16,297 bases of DNA, taken from contig USHW01000047.1 in the NCBI GenBank assembly GCA_900554545.1, positions 1 through 16,297 of the forward strand, written 5' to 3'. Of the stretch, positions 1 to 6,856 are shown piece after piece. Every line of letters begins with the position of its first letter. Position 1 is the stretch's first letter. The notes below the pieces were generated by a model that saw nothing but the letters and a program-made list of their open reading frames with translations, was not told the origin of the DNA and ran no database searches. A program made the translations under genes and the position numbers. Source of the stretch: an uncultured Prevotella sp. Its GTDB lineage: Bacteria > Bacteroidota > Bacteroidia > Bacteroidales > Bacteroidaceae.

Positions 1-121
1 CGATGTGCTCAATTTTATGTTGCTGAAAGGCCATCCAACAAAACTGCGGAAGACCTCCTTTTGCAAAACCGCAGGATGTCATGCGCATCGCGGAAGATGC
101 TGAAACCGCTTGATTTTGATT

Positions 122-3049
122 ATGAATATTATGACATTTCATTATAAATATACGCCGTCAGGCAGTGCCGTTGCAGGCACGGATGCCTGCATCGGCAATC
201 ATGATGACAACGGCCGGAGGGACAGGAGAGGGCTTGCCGCCATGCTGTTGCTACTCGCCTTGTGCCCCGTCCTTGCCTTCTCGCAGACCGGCAGGCGGAC
301 AGTAGGCGGCACGGTGGTTGATGCAAAGACCGGAAAGGCTGTGAGCTACGTCACCGTAAAGGCTGTAGACAAGGCCGACTCGCTGCTCTCTTACGCCACG
401 ACCGGCGGCGACGGCGCGTTCACCTTGCCGCTGCCCGACGGCACGGCTGCCGTAGAGTTCACCCTCATGGGCTATGACCGGAAGCGCATCGGCGCAGAAC
501 ACGTGCGGCAGGGGATGCGCGTAAGCCTCGCACCGTCGGGCATAATGCTGAAAGAACTCACCGTAAAAGCGCACCCGATGGAGCGGCGCAAGGATACCAT
601 AAACTACAACGTGGCGGCGTTCAAGGGCAAGGAAGACCGCTATATAGAAGATGTGCTGAAGAAACTGCCCGGCATCGAGGTGGCCGACAACGGCGCAATA
701 TCATACCAAGGCAAGCCTATCAACAAGTTTAACATCGAGGGGCAAGACCTGCTCGGCAACCAATACAACCAGGCAACGCGCAATCTGCCGGCCGACGCGG
801 TGGCTACCGTGCAGGTGATGGAGAACGACCAGCCCGTCCGTGCGCTGAAAGACCGCGTGCCGTCAGACAAGGCCACGCTCAACATCAAGCTGAAGCCCGA
901 CTACAAGCTGCGCCCCTTCGGCGACGCTGTGGGCGGCATCGGCGGAGTGGACAAGGTGCTATGGAACAACCGCCTGACGCTAATCGGCGTGGGACGGACC
1001 AACCAAGCCTTCGTCACCGCACGCATGAACAACAACGGCGAGAACCTGTCGGGCGACACGGAAGAGCACATCGACTACTCCGACATTTTCAACTACGAGC
1101 CTCTGCCGCCTGCAATGATTTCAACAAGCGGCTCGTCTACGCCGCCCGTAAGCGAAAAGCGGTATCTCAGGAACAAGTCGTACAGCGTGGGGCTGAACTT
1201 CCTCCGCCGCGCCGGACGCTATGGCTCGCTGCGCGCCAACGTGACTTATTACGGCACGTCCGACCGCTCCAAGGACAGCACCTACAGCTATTACGGCGGC
1301 AACGAGCCGCTGGCGCTCTACGAGGCGAACCGCCGCAAGCTGCGCGTTCACACCTTGATGCCGCGCGTAAGGTATGAGTTTAACGCCCCGAAGGTGTACT
1401 TCGTCGACGAACTTTCTGGCTCACTGTCATTTTTTAAGTCAACAAGCAGACGAGGGACGAGCAGACAAGGAGGTTTGACTCAGCAGGCCAGCAACGACGT
1501 TTTTGAGCAGACCAGCGATGAGTTGACAAGTGAACAAGGAGAAATGTCTCGCCAATTAATAGGGCAAACCTCCTCGTCTGCTCGTTCCTTGTCTGCTCGT
1601 CAACTGTCGGAACGTGCCGTCAGCCATCCCGGTTACATTCAGAACAAGCTGAGCATGATAATAAACGTAGGCCGAAAGTCGTTCTCGGTAAACTCCCTCA
1701 CGCGCTATTTCCGCCGCAGCGAGACCCTTAACGTTGCTTACGACGACAGTGACCTAACCGGCATTTCTACTTACTCCATTACTCCTTCTCTCCTTTATTC
1801 CTCCTTACCCAGTGGTGAAATGAACAACATTTCTACTTACTCCTTTACCTCCTCTACTCCTTCTCTCCTTGAAAACAGCCCTGTTTCCCATAGTATATCC
1901 CTTGAAAGGATAATGACGCGGAACAGCATTGGCACGCGCTTTTACATCGGACGCAACAGCCTCGAACTGCGTTACGCATTCGAGCTGCGCACCGACAACG
2001 TTTCCGCAGGCGGCGGAGACGGCTTCCGTACAACGTATATGAAGCACTCGCTTAGCCCCGAATACATATTGAATTACCGCCGCGGACACGTTACTTTCGA
2101 CCTTCCGGTAAACGTCTTCACGTCGCGCATAGCGTGGAGCGGCGCAGGCAGCAGCACAAAGGTGTACGCATCGCCGTCGGTAAGCTGGCGGCACGAGTTC
2201 TCGCCGTTCTGGCGCATGAACCTGTCGGGCGGCTTGGGGCGCGACGCTTCGGCCGATGTCATGCTGCCGGAGGAATATTACAGCGGTTACCGCACGCGCG
2301 TGCTGACCGCCGACCGCATAGGATGGACGCGCTCGGCAAGGGCTTCTGTGTCGCTTGGATACGCCAACGTGGTTACCATGTTCGTGTGGAACGTCATGGC
2401 GATGGCCTCTTGGAACACCGCCGACCACTACAACGAGTACACCTACGGCGAGCGGTTTACCACCGTGCGCACCGTGTGGGACGACGTGAAAACGCGCATG
2501 TTGTTCTTCATGACATCGGCCGACAAGACCTTTACGCGCATCGGCCTGTCGCTGAAAAGCACCCTGAACTACAACCGCACCACGCTGCCCGTGGCGCAGA
2601 ACGGCGTCAACACCTGCGTGACGGCCAACGTGATGGCGGCGGCGTTGACCCTGCGGTGGGACAAACTGCGGTGGCTCACGCTGACGGAGCGGCCTACGTT
2701 CAACCTGATATGGCAAGACCCGTATGCCGGAAGCACGGGGCACAACACTCTGAAGAGCTTTTACAACGTGGCCGACGTTCACCTCTTCCCCGTCAAGGGG
2801 CTTGACGTGAGCCTGCAATGGGAGTACAACATGCTTGAAGTGGAGCGCGGCCGCTACCGCCACAACAGCTTTCTCGACGCCGCTGTGCGCTATGCCGTCA
2901 CCAAACGGATGGAACTTGGCCTGCGCATGAGCAACCTGCTCGACCGCGACACCTACGAGGAAGCATTGTTCACAGGACTTAATTACAGCTGGTTCAGTAT
3001 GCCCTTGCGTGGCCGCGAAGTGCTTTTCTCCGTGGCGTTCAGCATCTGA
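122..3049 (+). CDS. Outer-membrane β-barrel protein, carboxypeptidase-regulatory/TonB-receptor type
   Basis: Predicted outer-membrane protein with the layout of Bacteroidetes TonB-dependent-receptor-like proteins. Counting residues from a TTG at 110, it has a hydrophobic export segment at about 43–56 ending AFSQ, then a carboxypeptidase-regulatory-like β-sandwich (about 64–150, starting GGTVVDAKTGKAVSYV). A plug-like region follows (about 155–265, containing VLKKLPGIEV and the INKFNIEGQDLLG stretch), then a long β-barrel ending in Phe-Ser-Ile. Ligand is unknown. No SusD-type partner lies downstream, so a SusC role is not supported. The start is uncertain: in-frame choices are TTG 110 or 116, and ATG 122, 131 or 242. 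ATG 122 or 131 gives an unusually long n-region before the hydrophobic core, but ATG 242 would leave no positive charge. Two Ser/Thr-rich stretches (about residues 443–499 and 552–587) are encoded by repeat-like DNA and probably lie in surface loops. The general class is secure; the substrate is not. Confidence 0.85.
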   Translation: MNIMTFHYKYTPSGSAVAGTDACIGNHDDNGRRDRRGLAAMLLLLALCPVLAFSQTGRRTVGGTVVDAKTGKAVSYVTVKAVDKADSLLSYATTGGDGAFTLPLPDGTAAVEFTLMGYDRKRIGAEHVRQGMRVSLAPSGIMLKELTVKAHPMERRKDTINYNVAAFKGKEDRYIEDVLKKLPGIEVADNGAISYQGKPINKFNIEGQDLLGNQYNQATRNLPADAVATVQVMENDQPVRALKDRVPSDKATLNIKLKPDYKLRPFGDAVGGIGGVDKVLWNNRLTLIGVGRTNQAFVTARMNNNGENLSGDTEEHIDYSDIFNYEPLPPAMISTSGSSTPPVSEKRYLRNKSYSVGLNFLRRAGRYGSLRANVTYYGTSDRSKDSTYSYYGGNEPLALYEANRRKLRVHTLMPRVRYEFNAPKVYFVDELSGSLSFFKSTSRRGTSRQGGLTQQASNDVFEQTSDELTSEQGEMSRQLIGQTSSSARSLSARQLSERAVSHPGYIQNKLSMIINVGRKSFSVNSLTRYFRRSETLNVAYDDSDLTGISTYSITPSLLYSSLPSGEMNNISTYSFTSSTPSLLENSPVSHSISLERIMTRNSIGTRFYIGRNSLELRYAFELRTDNVSAGGGDGFRTTYMKHSLSPEYILNYRRGHVTFDLPVNVFTSRIAWSGAGSSTKVYASPSVSWRHEFSPFWRMNLSGGLGRDASADVMLPEEYYSGYRTRVLTADRIGWTRSARASVSLGYANVVTMFVWNVMAMASWNTADHYNEYTYGERFTTVRTVWDDVKTRMLFFMTSADKTFTRIGLSLKSTLNYNRTTLPVAQNGVNTCVTANVMAAALTLRWDKLRWLTLTERPTFNLIWQDPYAGSTGHNTLKSFYNVADVHLFPVKGLDVSLQWEYNMLEVERGRYRHNSFLDAAVRYAVTKRMELGLRMSNLLDRDTYEEALFTGLNYSWFSMPLRGREVLFSVAFSI
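1437..1605. repeat. Imperfect 41-bp inverted repeat inside the β-barrel gene
   Basis: The left arm (1437–1477) and right arm (1565–1605) are reverse complements at 35 of 41 positions, and all six differences are transitions. The arms are built from short units such as GACGAGCAGACAAGGA. The 87-base centre carries a related GTTGACAAGTGAACAAGGAG stretch. The composition is like the AGACAAG/GAACAAG repeats found between genes in Bacteroidetes and unlike the flanking codons. The reading frame stays open through it and encodes a Ser/Arg/Gln-rich segment. Confidence 0.75.
1763..1870. repeat. Pyrimidine-rich direct repeat inside the β-barrel gene
   Basis: Two imperfect copies, at 1763–1795 and 1829–1870, both begin ATTTCTACTTACTCC and end ACTCCTTCTCTCCTT. 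They encode the related peptides ISTYSITPSLL and ISTYSFTSSTPSLL. The strand bias (almost only C and T on the + strand) is sharply different from neighbouring coding DNA. Confidence 0.7.
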
Positions 3050-3070
3050 CGCTGCGCGGCAGGGCGAAAA

Positions 3071-3156
3071 CTGTAAGCAAAACGGCCATGTTCGCTTACA
3101 CGTTTTGCTGAATGTTGTTCGCCATTCGCAGTCCTGTAAGCAAACCGCCCGTGTTT
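3071..3156. repeat. Direct repeat of about 23 bp with internal hairpin, after the β-barrel gene
   Basis: Copies at 3071–3093 and 3134–3156 both start CTGTAAGCAAA and agree at 19 of 23 positions. The first copy also holds one arm of a perfect 9-bp inverted repeat, AGCAAAACG at 3076–3084 with CGTTTTGCT at 3101–3109. That hairpin sits just after the stop codon at 3049 and might help end transcription, but there is no T-run. Confidence 0.45.
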
Positions 3157-3167
3157 GATTGCAATGT

Positions 3168-3249
3168 AAAAGGCCGTCTTTGGGAATGCAAAAGGTGGCC
3201 TTTCAGCGTGCAAAAGATGGCCTTTTGCCTTCCAATTGACGGCCTTTTG
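3168..3249. repeat. GGCC-type hairpin repeat, copy 1
   Basis: Contains AAAAGGCCGTCTTT (3168–3181), a GGTGGCCTTTC unit, a CAGCGTGCAAAA linker, AAAGATGGCCTTTT (3213–3226) and a final GACGGCCTTTTGA. The first and third units can pair over 14 bases with one G·U. It belongs to the same family as the elements at 4334–4413 and 12164–12239. Confidence 0.7.
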
Positions 3250-3357
3250 AATTGAGATTTGAGAATGCTGAATTGAGAATTATGATTTGCCTTGTTGGCC
3301 GACAGCCTTAAAGGTAATCATAATTGTCCATTTTCAATTCTCCATTCTCAATTATCC
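3249..3357. repeat. AT-rich imperfect inverted repeat
   Basis: The left arm (about 3249–3293, GAATTGAGAATTATGATTT near its end) and right arm (about 3311–3357, AAGGTAATCATAATTGTCC at its start) are imperfect reverse complements with small indels. They are composed of GAATTGAGAAT-type units. This sequence type is common between genes in Bacteroidales genomes. It has no coding potential that I accept. Confidence 0.65.
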
Positions 3358-3384
3358 CGAATGAATGGAGCTTGATTATTAGTC

Positions 3385-3507
3385 CGTGCGGATTTGCAAT
3401 CCGCACGATGGCTGATGTGGATTTGTAATCCGCATAGTGGCCTTGCATAAAGCAGTTGGCGGATTGCAAATCCGTGCCTTGACATTCGGCTGATTGCAAA
3501 TCCGCCG
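3385..3507. repeat. Cluster of four REP-like palindromes (GGATTTGCAATCC core)
   Basis: Four short palindromes occur in 123 bases. Copy 1 (3385–3407) is perfect, with 10-base arms around TGC. Copy 2 (3415–3435) has 9-base arms with one G·U. Copy 3 is centred on GGATTGCAAATCC at 3461–3473. Copy 4 (3487–3507) has arms CGGCTGATT and AATCCGCCG. The variation between copies keeps the pairing, as in REP-type elements. Confidence 0.75.
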
Positions 3508-3642
3508 ATACGGTGACCCACCCCTAACCCTCCCGAAGGAAGAGAGCTTGATTACCTGTTTCCAATTAGCGGCAAGTGAGGCACTCGGTAGCTGTCATGC
3601 CGCACGGCGACGCGGCATCCAGCACATGCAAATCCGCCGATA
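3495..3642. repeat. 16-bp exact direct repeat flanking a G-poor C-rich motif
   Basis: TGCAAATCCGCCGATA occurs exactly at 3495–3510 and again at 3627–3642. Between the copies lies ACCCACCCCTAACCCTCCCG (3517–3536), another motif of the type seen between genes in Bacteroidetes, and a 7-bp inverted repeat, ATGCCGC at 3597–3603 with GCGGCAT at 3612–3618. An open frame across both copies encodes QIRRY twice and looks repeat-derived. Confidence 0.6.
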
Positions 3643-3715
3643 TGAAGATGCCGCAGGCCGTGCATTGTTTGACGAAATAATGCAGTGTGGGCTTCGCATC
3701 GTGCCGTGTTTTTAT

Positions 3716-3748
3716 TAATTTTGCGTCGTGGCGGTGGCTTTACCTTTG
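3716..3748 (+). promoter_or_regulatory. Two additional TAnnTTTG promoter-like boxes
   Basis: TAATTTTG at 3716–3723 has TTCG 19 bases upstream (3693–3696). TACCTTTG at 3741–3748 has TTTG 17 bases upstream (3720–3723). Both fit the Bacteroidetes housekeeping pattern only partly. If used, they would give longer leaders for the miniprotein gene at 3865. Confidence 0.3.
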
Positions 3749-3798
3749 TTGATAATCACTTGTTTGTGAGGTTATGAAAAAATGTGAAGTAAAATTCC

Positions 3799-3829
3799 AT
3801 TGCCCGTTTGTTTTATTGTTGTACTTTTG
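3799..3829 (+). promoter_or_regulatory. Bacteroidetes-type promoter for the 57-residue miniprotein
   Basis: ATTG at 3799–3802, a 19-base spacer, then TACTTTTG at 3822–3829 followed by CAG. This matches the Bacteroidetes consensus (TTTG, 19–20 bases, TAnnTTTG) closely. Transcription would start near 3836, giving a leader of roughly 30 bases before the ATG at 3865. Confidence 0.65.
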
Positions 3830-3864
3830 CAGCGGATTTGAAAACAATTGAAAAGTATCAGGCA

Positions 3865-4038
3865 ATGAAAAGACTAATGATGAATAAAGCCCGATATATC
3901 AAGGTCTTTTGTGTTTCAACAGCCATTGTCGTTCCTTTAACGGTGGATTTATTGATTAGAGGCGAGCGTGGCCGCTGCTTGATTATGGCCTTTCTTTTTG
4001 CTGTTGCAATAAGAGGTTTGTTGAAAATGCTGAAGTAG
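3865..4038 (+). CDS. Small two-helix membrane protein, 57 residues
   Basis: I do not recognise this protein. It begins MKRLMMNKARYIK, a basic N-terminus. Two hydrophobic segments (about 14–31 and 38–54) are separated by the charged turn RGERGR (32–37), and it ends LLKMLK. This is the pattern of a small inner-membrane hairpin with both ends on the cytoplasmic side by the positive-inside rule. Support for expression is the good promoter at 3799–3829 and the placement of the ATG. In-frame ATGs at 3877 and 3880 are alternative starts. The same frame is open upstream to a TTG at 3808, but that overlaps the promoter, so I use the ATG. It stands alone between repeats, with no operon partner. It could be a stress or toxin-like peptide; nothing in the sequence decides this. 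Confidence 0.5.
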   Translation: MKRLMMNKARYIKVFCVSTAIVVPLTVDLLIRGERGRCLIMAFLFAVAIRGLLKMLK

Positions 4039-4104
4039 CGGCAGGGCAAAGCCAATTAAAAAGGGAAAGGGAACATTCTTGTTGAGGGTGTGCCTGCATG
4101 ACAA

Positions 4105-4146
4105 GTCCGGCATTTGTATGATTATACGGTCGTACAAATGTCGGAC
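4105..4146. repeat. Long stem-loop downstream of the miniprotein gene
   Basis: GTCCGGCATTTGTA (4105–4118) pairs with TACAAATGTCGGAC (4133–4146): 14 positions, 13 Watson-Crick plus one G·U when read on the + strand, with a 14-base loop. There is no clear T-run after it, so it is a weak terminator candidate. It may shape the 3′ end of the miniprotein transcript or be another repeat. From 4147 to 4333 I see no gene or recognisable motif. Confidence 0.5.
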
Positions 4147-4333
4147 TGTTGTTTGTCAGAAAAAGGCTTGCGGCTATGTCGGTGCGATGCTTTTTTAGCT
4201 TGATGCGTAGCCTTTGTTGCACTTGTACACGGTAAGTGTCTTTGCTGCGGTGTACTGTAAATCCATTGGTTTGTGTGTGCTTGTTGCAGGTTAACCGGCC
4301 AGCTGTGCAACGTCTTGATAGCCAGTGCATTAC

Positions 4334-4413
4334 AAAAGGCCGTCTTTCGCGTTGCAAAAGACGGCCTTTTAGCGTGTAAAACATGGCCTTTTGGAATGCG
4401 AAAGGCCGTCAAT
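4334..4413. repeat. GGCC-type hairpin repeat, copy 2
   Basis: AAAAGGCCGTCTTT (4334–4347) pairs perfectly over 14 bp with AAAGACGGCCTTTT (4357–4370), with a 9-base loop. Next come the linker TAGCGTGTAAAA, a CATGGCCTTTT unit, and a partial GAAAGGCCGTC unit. With its closing T4 it could act as a terminator in either direction upstream of tig. Confidence 0.8.
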
Positions 4414-4476
4414 TAGATTTCAGGAGGCTGCCGGAGGAGCGAAAAAAAGATTTTTTCGGCGATTTTCCTTATTATA

Positions 4477-4508
4477 TTAGGTAATTACGGTGATATTCAG
4501 TAATTTTG
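4477..4508 (+). promoter_or_regulatory. Promoter of tig
   Basis: TAATTTTG at 4501–4508 followed by CAG, with the weaker box TTAG (4477–4480) 20 bases upstream. The predicted start of transcription is 35–40 bases before the tig ATG at 4554. The −7 element is good; the −33 element is poor. Confidence 0.6.
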
Positions 4509-4553
4509 CAGCTCATATTCGATAATCATTAAAAATAACATAAAAAACGAAAG

Positions 4554-5912
4554 ATGAAAGTTTCATTTGAAAATCCAGACAAGGTGAACGGACTTATCAC
4601 CTTGACCGTAGAAGAGGCTGACTATAAGGACAATGTCGAGAAGACACTGAAGAACTACCGCAAGAAGGCCAATGTGCCGGGCTTCCGCGTGGGCATGGTG
4701 CCGATGGGGATGATTAAGAAGCAGTATGGCACTGCCGTTAAGGTGGACGAAATCAACAAGCTCCTTGGCGAGGAAATATATAAATACGTGAAGGACAACA
4801 ACATCCAGATGCTGGGCGAGCCGCTGCCGCACGAGGCGCAGGAGCCGGTAGACCTGGAGGCTGACGCTCCGTACACGTTCCAGTTCGACATTGCTGTCGC
4901 TCCCGAGATGAACGCTACGCTGACCGGCGACGACACCATCGACCACTACACAATAACGGTTGACGACGACGTGGTTAACCGCCAGATTGACATGTTCGCG
5001 TCGCGTGCCGGCCACTATGACAAGGTGGAGGAGTATCAGGCGAACGACATGCTGAAGGGCGACCTGCGCGAGCTTGACGAGAACGGAAACACCAAGGAGG
5101 GCGGCATCACCGTGGAAGGCGCAGTGCTTATGCCCGAATACATCAAGGCGGACGACCAGAAGAAGCTGTTTGACGGCTGCAAGCTGGGCGACATCATCAC
5201 GTTCAACCCGAGGAAGGCGTACCCGGAGAGCGACATCGAAGTGTCTTCGCTGCTGAAAATCAAGAAAGAGGAAGTAGCCGGAGTAACGGCCGACTTCAGC
5301 TATCAGATTACCGAGATATCGCGCTACGTGAAGGCCGAGGTCAATCAGGAACTGTTCGACCAGGTGTTCGGCAAGGACGCAGTGAAGGACGAGGCCGACT
5401 TCCGCGCGAAGATTGCGGAGGGCTTGAAGAAGCAGTTTGAGATTGACACTGACTTCAAGTTCATACAGGACGTGCGCAAGTACATGGAGAACAAGGTTGG
5501 CGCGCTGACTTATCCCGACGCCCTTTTGAAGCGCGTAATGCTCAACAACAACAAGGACAAGGGTCAGGAGTATGTCGACAAGAACTACGAGCAGAGCATA
5601 AAGGAACTGACATGGCACCTCATCAAGGAGCAGCTCGTTAAGGCCAACGACATAAAGATTGACGACACCGACGTCAAGGAGACTGCAAAGGAGGCCGCAC
5701 GCGCCCAGTTCGCACAGTACGGCATGAACAACATACCCGAGGAGTACATCGACAATTACGCTACGGACATGCTCAAAAAGAAGGAGTACATCGACTCTTT
5801 CGTTGACCGCAGCATAGACCGCAAGCTGACTGAGGTGCTGAAGAATGTGGTGAAACTCAACGAGAAGACCGCCACATTGGACGAGTTCAACAAGCTGATG
5901 CAGGGAGAATAA
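4554..5912 (+). CDS. tig: Trigger factor, ribosome-associated chaperone
   Basis: Ribosome-bound chaperone that receives nascent chains at the exit tunnel. The N-terminal ribosome-binding domain (about 1–115) carries the signature loop GFRVGMVP at 43–50. The usual Lys of GFRxGKxP is Met here, which I believe is common in Bacteroidetes. A middle region (about 150–257) sits where the FKBP-like prolyl isomerase domain lies, and a C-terminal substrate-binding helical domain follows (about 258–452). Length 452 is normal for the family. The middle region lacks the recognisable FKBP active-site pattern (no GxxxPGFE-like stretch), so isomerase activity is doubtful. The ATG at 4554 gives the standard MKVSFENPDK start. 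It lies 239 bases before clpP, a conserved neighbour. Confidence 0.95.
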   Translation: MKVSFENPDKVNGLITLTVEEADYKDNVEKTLKNYRKKANVPGFRVGMVPMGMIKKQYGTAVKVDEINKLLGEEIYKYVKDNNIQMLGEPLPHEAQEPVDLEADAPYTFQFDIAVAPEMNATLTGDDTIDHYTITVDDDVVNRQIDMFASRAGHYDKVEEYQANDMLKGDLRELDENGNTKEGGITVEGAVLMPEYIKADDQKKLFDGCKLGDIITFNPRKAYPESDIEVSSLLKIKKEEVAGVTADFSYQITEISRYVKAEVNQELFDQVFGKDAVKDEADFRAKIAEGLKKQFEIDTDFKFIQDVRKYMENKVGALTYPDALLKRVMLNNNKDKGQEYVDKNYEQSIKELTWHLIKEQLVKANDIKIDDTDVKETAKEAARAQFAQYGMNNIPEEYIDNYATDMLKKKEYIDSFVDRSIDRKLTEVLKNVVKLNEKTATLDEFNKLMQGE

Positions 5913-5968
5913 TTCATTTTTTTGCAAAAAAACTTCCGCGATATAGAGGGGGTTTCCGACTTTTTTAT

Positions 5969-5976
5969 TAACTTTG
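5969..5976 (+). promoter_or_regulatory. Probable promoter of the clpP–clpX–recQ unit
   Basis: TAACTTTG at 5969–5976 fits the TAnnTTTG box; no convincing TTTG box lies 19–20 bases upstream. It would give a leader of about 165 bases before the clpP ATG at 6152. That leader contains a GC-rich near-palindrome, GCCGTCATGGCGGC at about 6062–6075. Read-through from tig is an alternative, since no terminator is evident after 5912. Confidence 0.4.
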
Positions 5977-6151
5977 TTCCGCGTGAGCAAGCGAAAAGGG
6001 TCGGTAACCTCCTTTTTGCATATAATATAAATAGGTGGAAAATATGTGGCGCGCGGCGGTTGCCGTCATGGCGGCGAGGCGTGGCCTGCTGGATGAAAGC
6101 CCGTTGGGTGATTGTTTATTTTCCATTTTTAATTGTTAATTAAAAGTATAG

Positions 6152-6856
6152 ATGAACGATTTTAGAAAATATGCCACCGGCCATCTTGGAATGAACGGCA
6201 TGGTGATTGACGACGTGATGAAGGCGCAGATGCAGTATCTCAATCCGTATATCCTTGAGGAGCGCCAGCTGAACGTGACCCAGATGGACGTGTTCTCGCG
6301 ACTGATGATGGACCGCATCATCTTCCTCGGCACGCAGATTGACGACTATACAGCCAACACCTTGCAGGCTCAGCTGCTTTATCTCGACTCGGTTGACTCG
6401 GGCAAGGACATCTCGATATACATCAACAGCCCCGGAGGCAGCGTTACGGCAGGACTCGGCATTTATGACACAATGCAGTTCATATCGAGCGACGTTGCCA
6501 CGATATGCACCGGCATGGCCGCTTCGATGGCCGCAGTGCTGCTCGTCGCCGGCACGGAAGGCAAGCGTTCGGCGCTTACCCACAGCCGTGTGATGATACA
6601 CCAGCCGCTCGGCGGCGTGCAGGGACAGGCGTCAGACATCGAGATTGAGGCCAAGGAGATACTCAAGTTCAAGAAGGAACTGTACACAATCATATCCGAA
6701 CATTCGCATACTCCTTACGACAAGGTGTACAAGGACTCCGACCGCAACTACTGGATGACCGCCGAGGAGGCCAAGGAGTACGGCATGATAGACACCGTGC
6801 TGGTAAGGAAGAACGAACGCATGACTTCAAACGCGCAAGATGGCAGGCAGGAATAA
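6152..6856 (+). CDS. clpP: ATP-dependent Clp protease proteolytic subunit ClpP
   Basis: Serine peptidase that forms the tetradecameric chamber of ClpXP, 234 residues. Recognisable family features are SPGGSVTAG at 93–101, the nucleophile Ser125 in GMAASMA, and His150 in MIHQPLGG; the Ser–His spacing of 25 equals that of E. coli ClpP. The third triad member is expected 49 residues after the His. An ungapped alignment through GQAxDIEIxAxEIL and on to EAxEYGxxD places it at Asn199 (codon AAC in DSDRNYW) instead of Asp. The N-terminus is about 30 residues longer than the mature E. coli enzyme and may include a processed propeptide. The stop overlaps the longest clpX frame by 17 bases, implying cotranslation. 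Confidence 0.95.
   Translation: MNDFRKYATGHLGMNGMVIDDVMKAQMQYLNPYILEERQLNVTQMDVFSRLMMDRIIFLGTQIDDYTANTLQAQLLYLDSVDSGKDISIYINSPGGSVTAGLGIYDTMQFISSDVATICTGMAASMAAVLLVAGTEGKRSALTHSRVMIHQPLGGVQGQASDIEIEAKEILKFKKELYTIISEHSHTPYDKVYKDSDRNYWMTAEEAKEYGMIDTVLVRKNERMTSNAQDGRQE

Noticed and set aside
1..147. Open frame entering from the left edge (stop TAA at 145–147) that could be the end of an upstream gene overlapping the β-barrel gene by a few bases
   Set aside because: Only 48 codons, no recognisable sequence, and part of it (GCTGAAAGGCCATC near 24–37) resembles the GGCC intergenic repeat. A truncated upstream gene cannot be excluded.
1805..2863. 352-codon minus-strand frame opposite the β-barrel gene
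   Set aside because: Shadow frame, rich in His, Arg and Val, with no recognisable domain; the + strand has clear β-barrel sequence.
3385..3642. Regular repeats considered as a CRISPR array
   Set aside because: Copies are short, unequal, unevenly spaced and palindromic throughout, and no cas gene is nearby; they fit REP-like elements.
3494..3718. 74-codon frame with a TTG start
   Set aside because: Spans two copies of a 16-bp noncoding repeat, which gives the duplicated QIRRY peptide; no plausible start signal and no protein-like character.
3774..3851. 25-residue frame beginning MKKCEVKFHC with a hydrophobic VLLLYF stretch, just before the miniprotein gene
   Set aside because: It overlaps the best promoter in the region and is too short to separate from chance, although it would be inside any longer transcript from the boxes at 3716–3748.
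3983..4412. Overlapping minus-strand frames of 96 and 133 codons
   Set aside because: They start inside the GGCC hairpin repeat, have irregular composition, and oppose the supported miniprotein gene.
5917..5932. T7-GC-A7 palindrome after tig considered as a terminator
   Set aside because: No GC stem and no usable loop; it cannot form a stable terminator hairpin.
4563..5990. 475-codon minus-strand frame opposite trigger factor
   Set aside because: Shadow of the tig gene caused by codon bias; Leu/Val/His-rich with no domain, while tig is certain.
5922..6143. 73-codon frame between tig and clpP
   Set aside because: TTG start, runs through the likely clpP promoter, and has no protein-like pattern; more likely the clpP leader.
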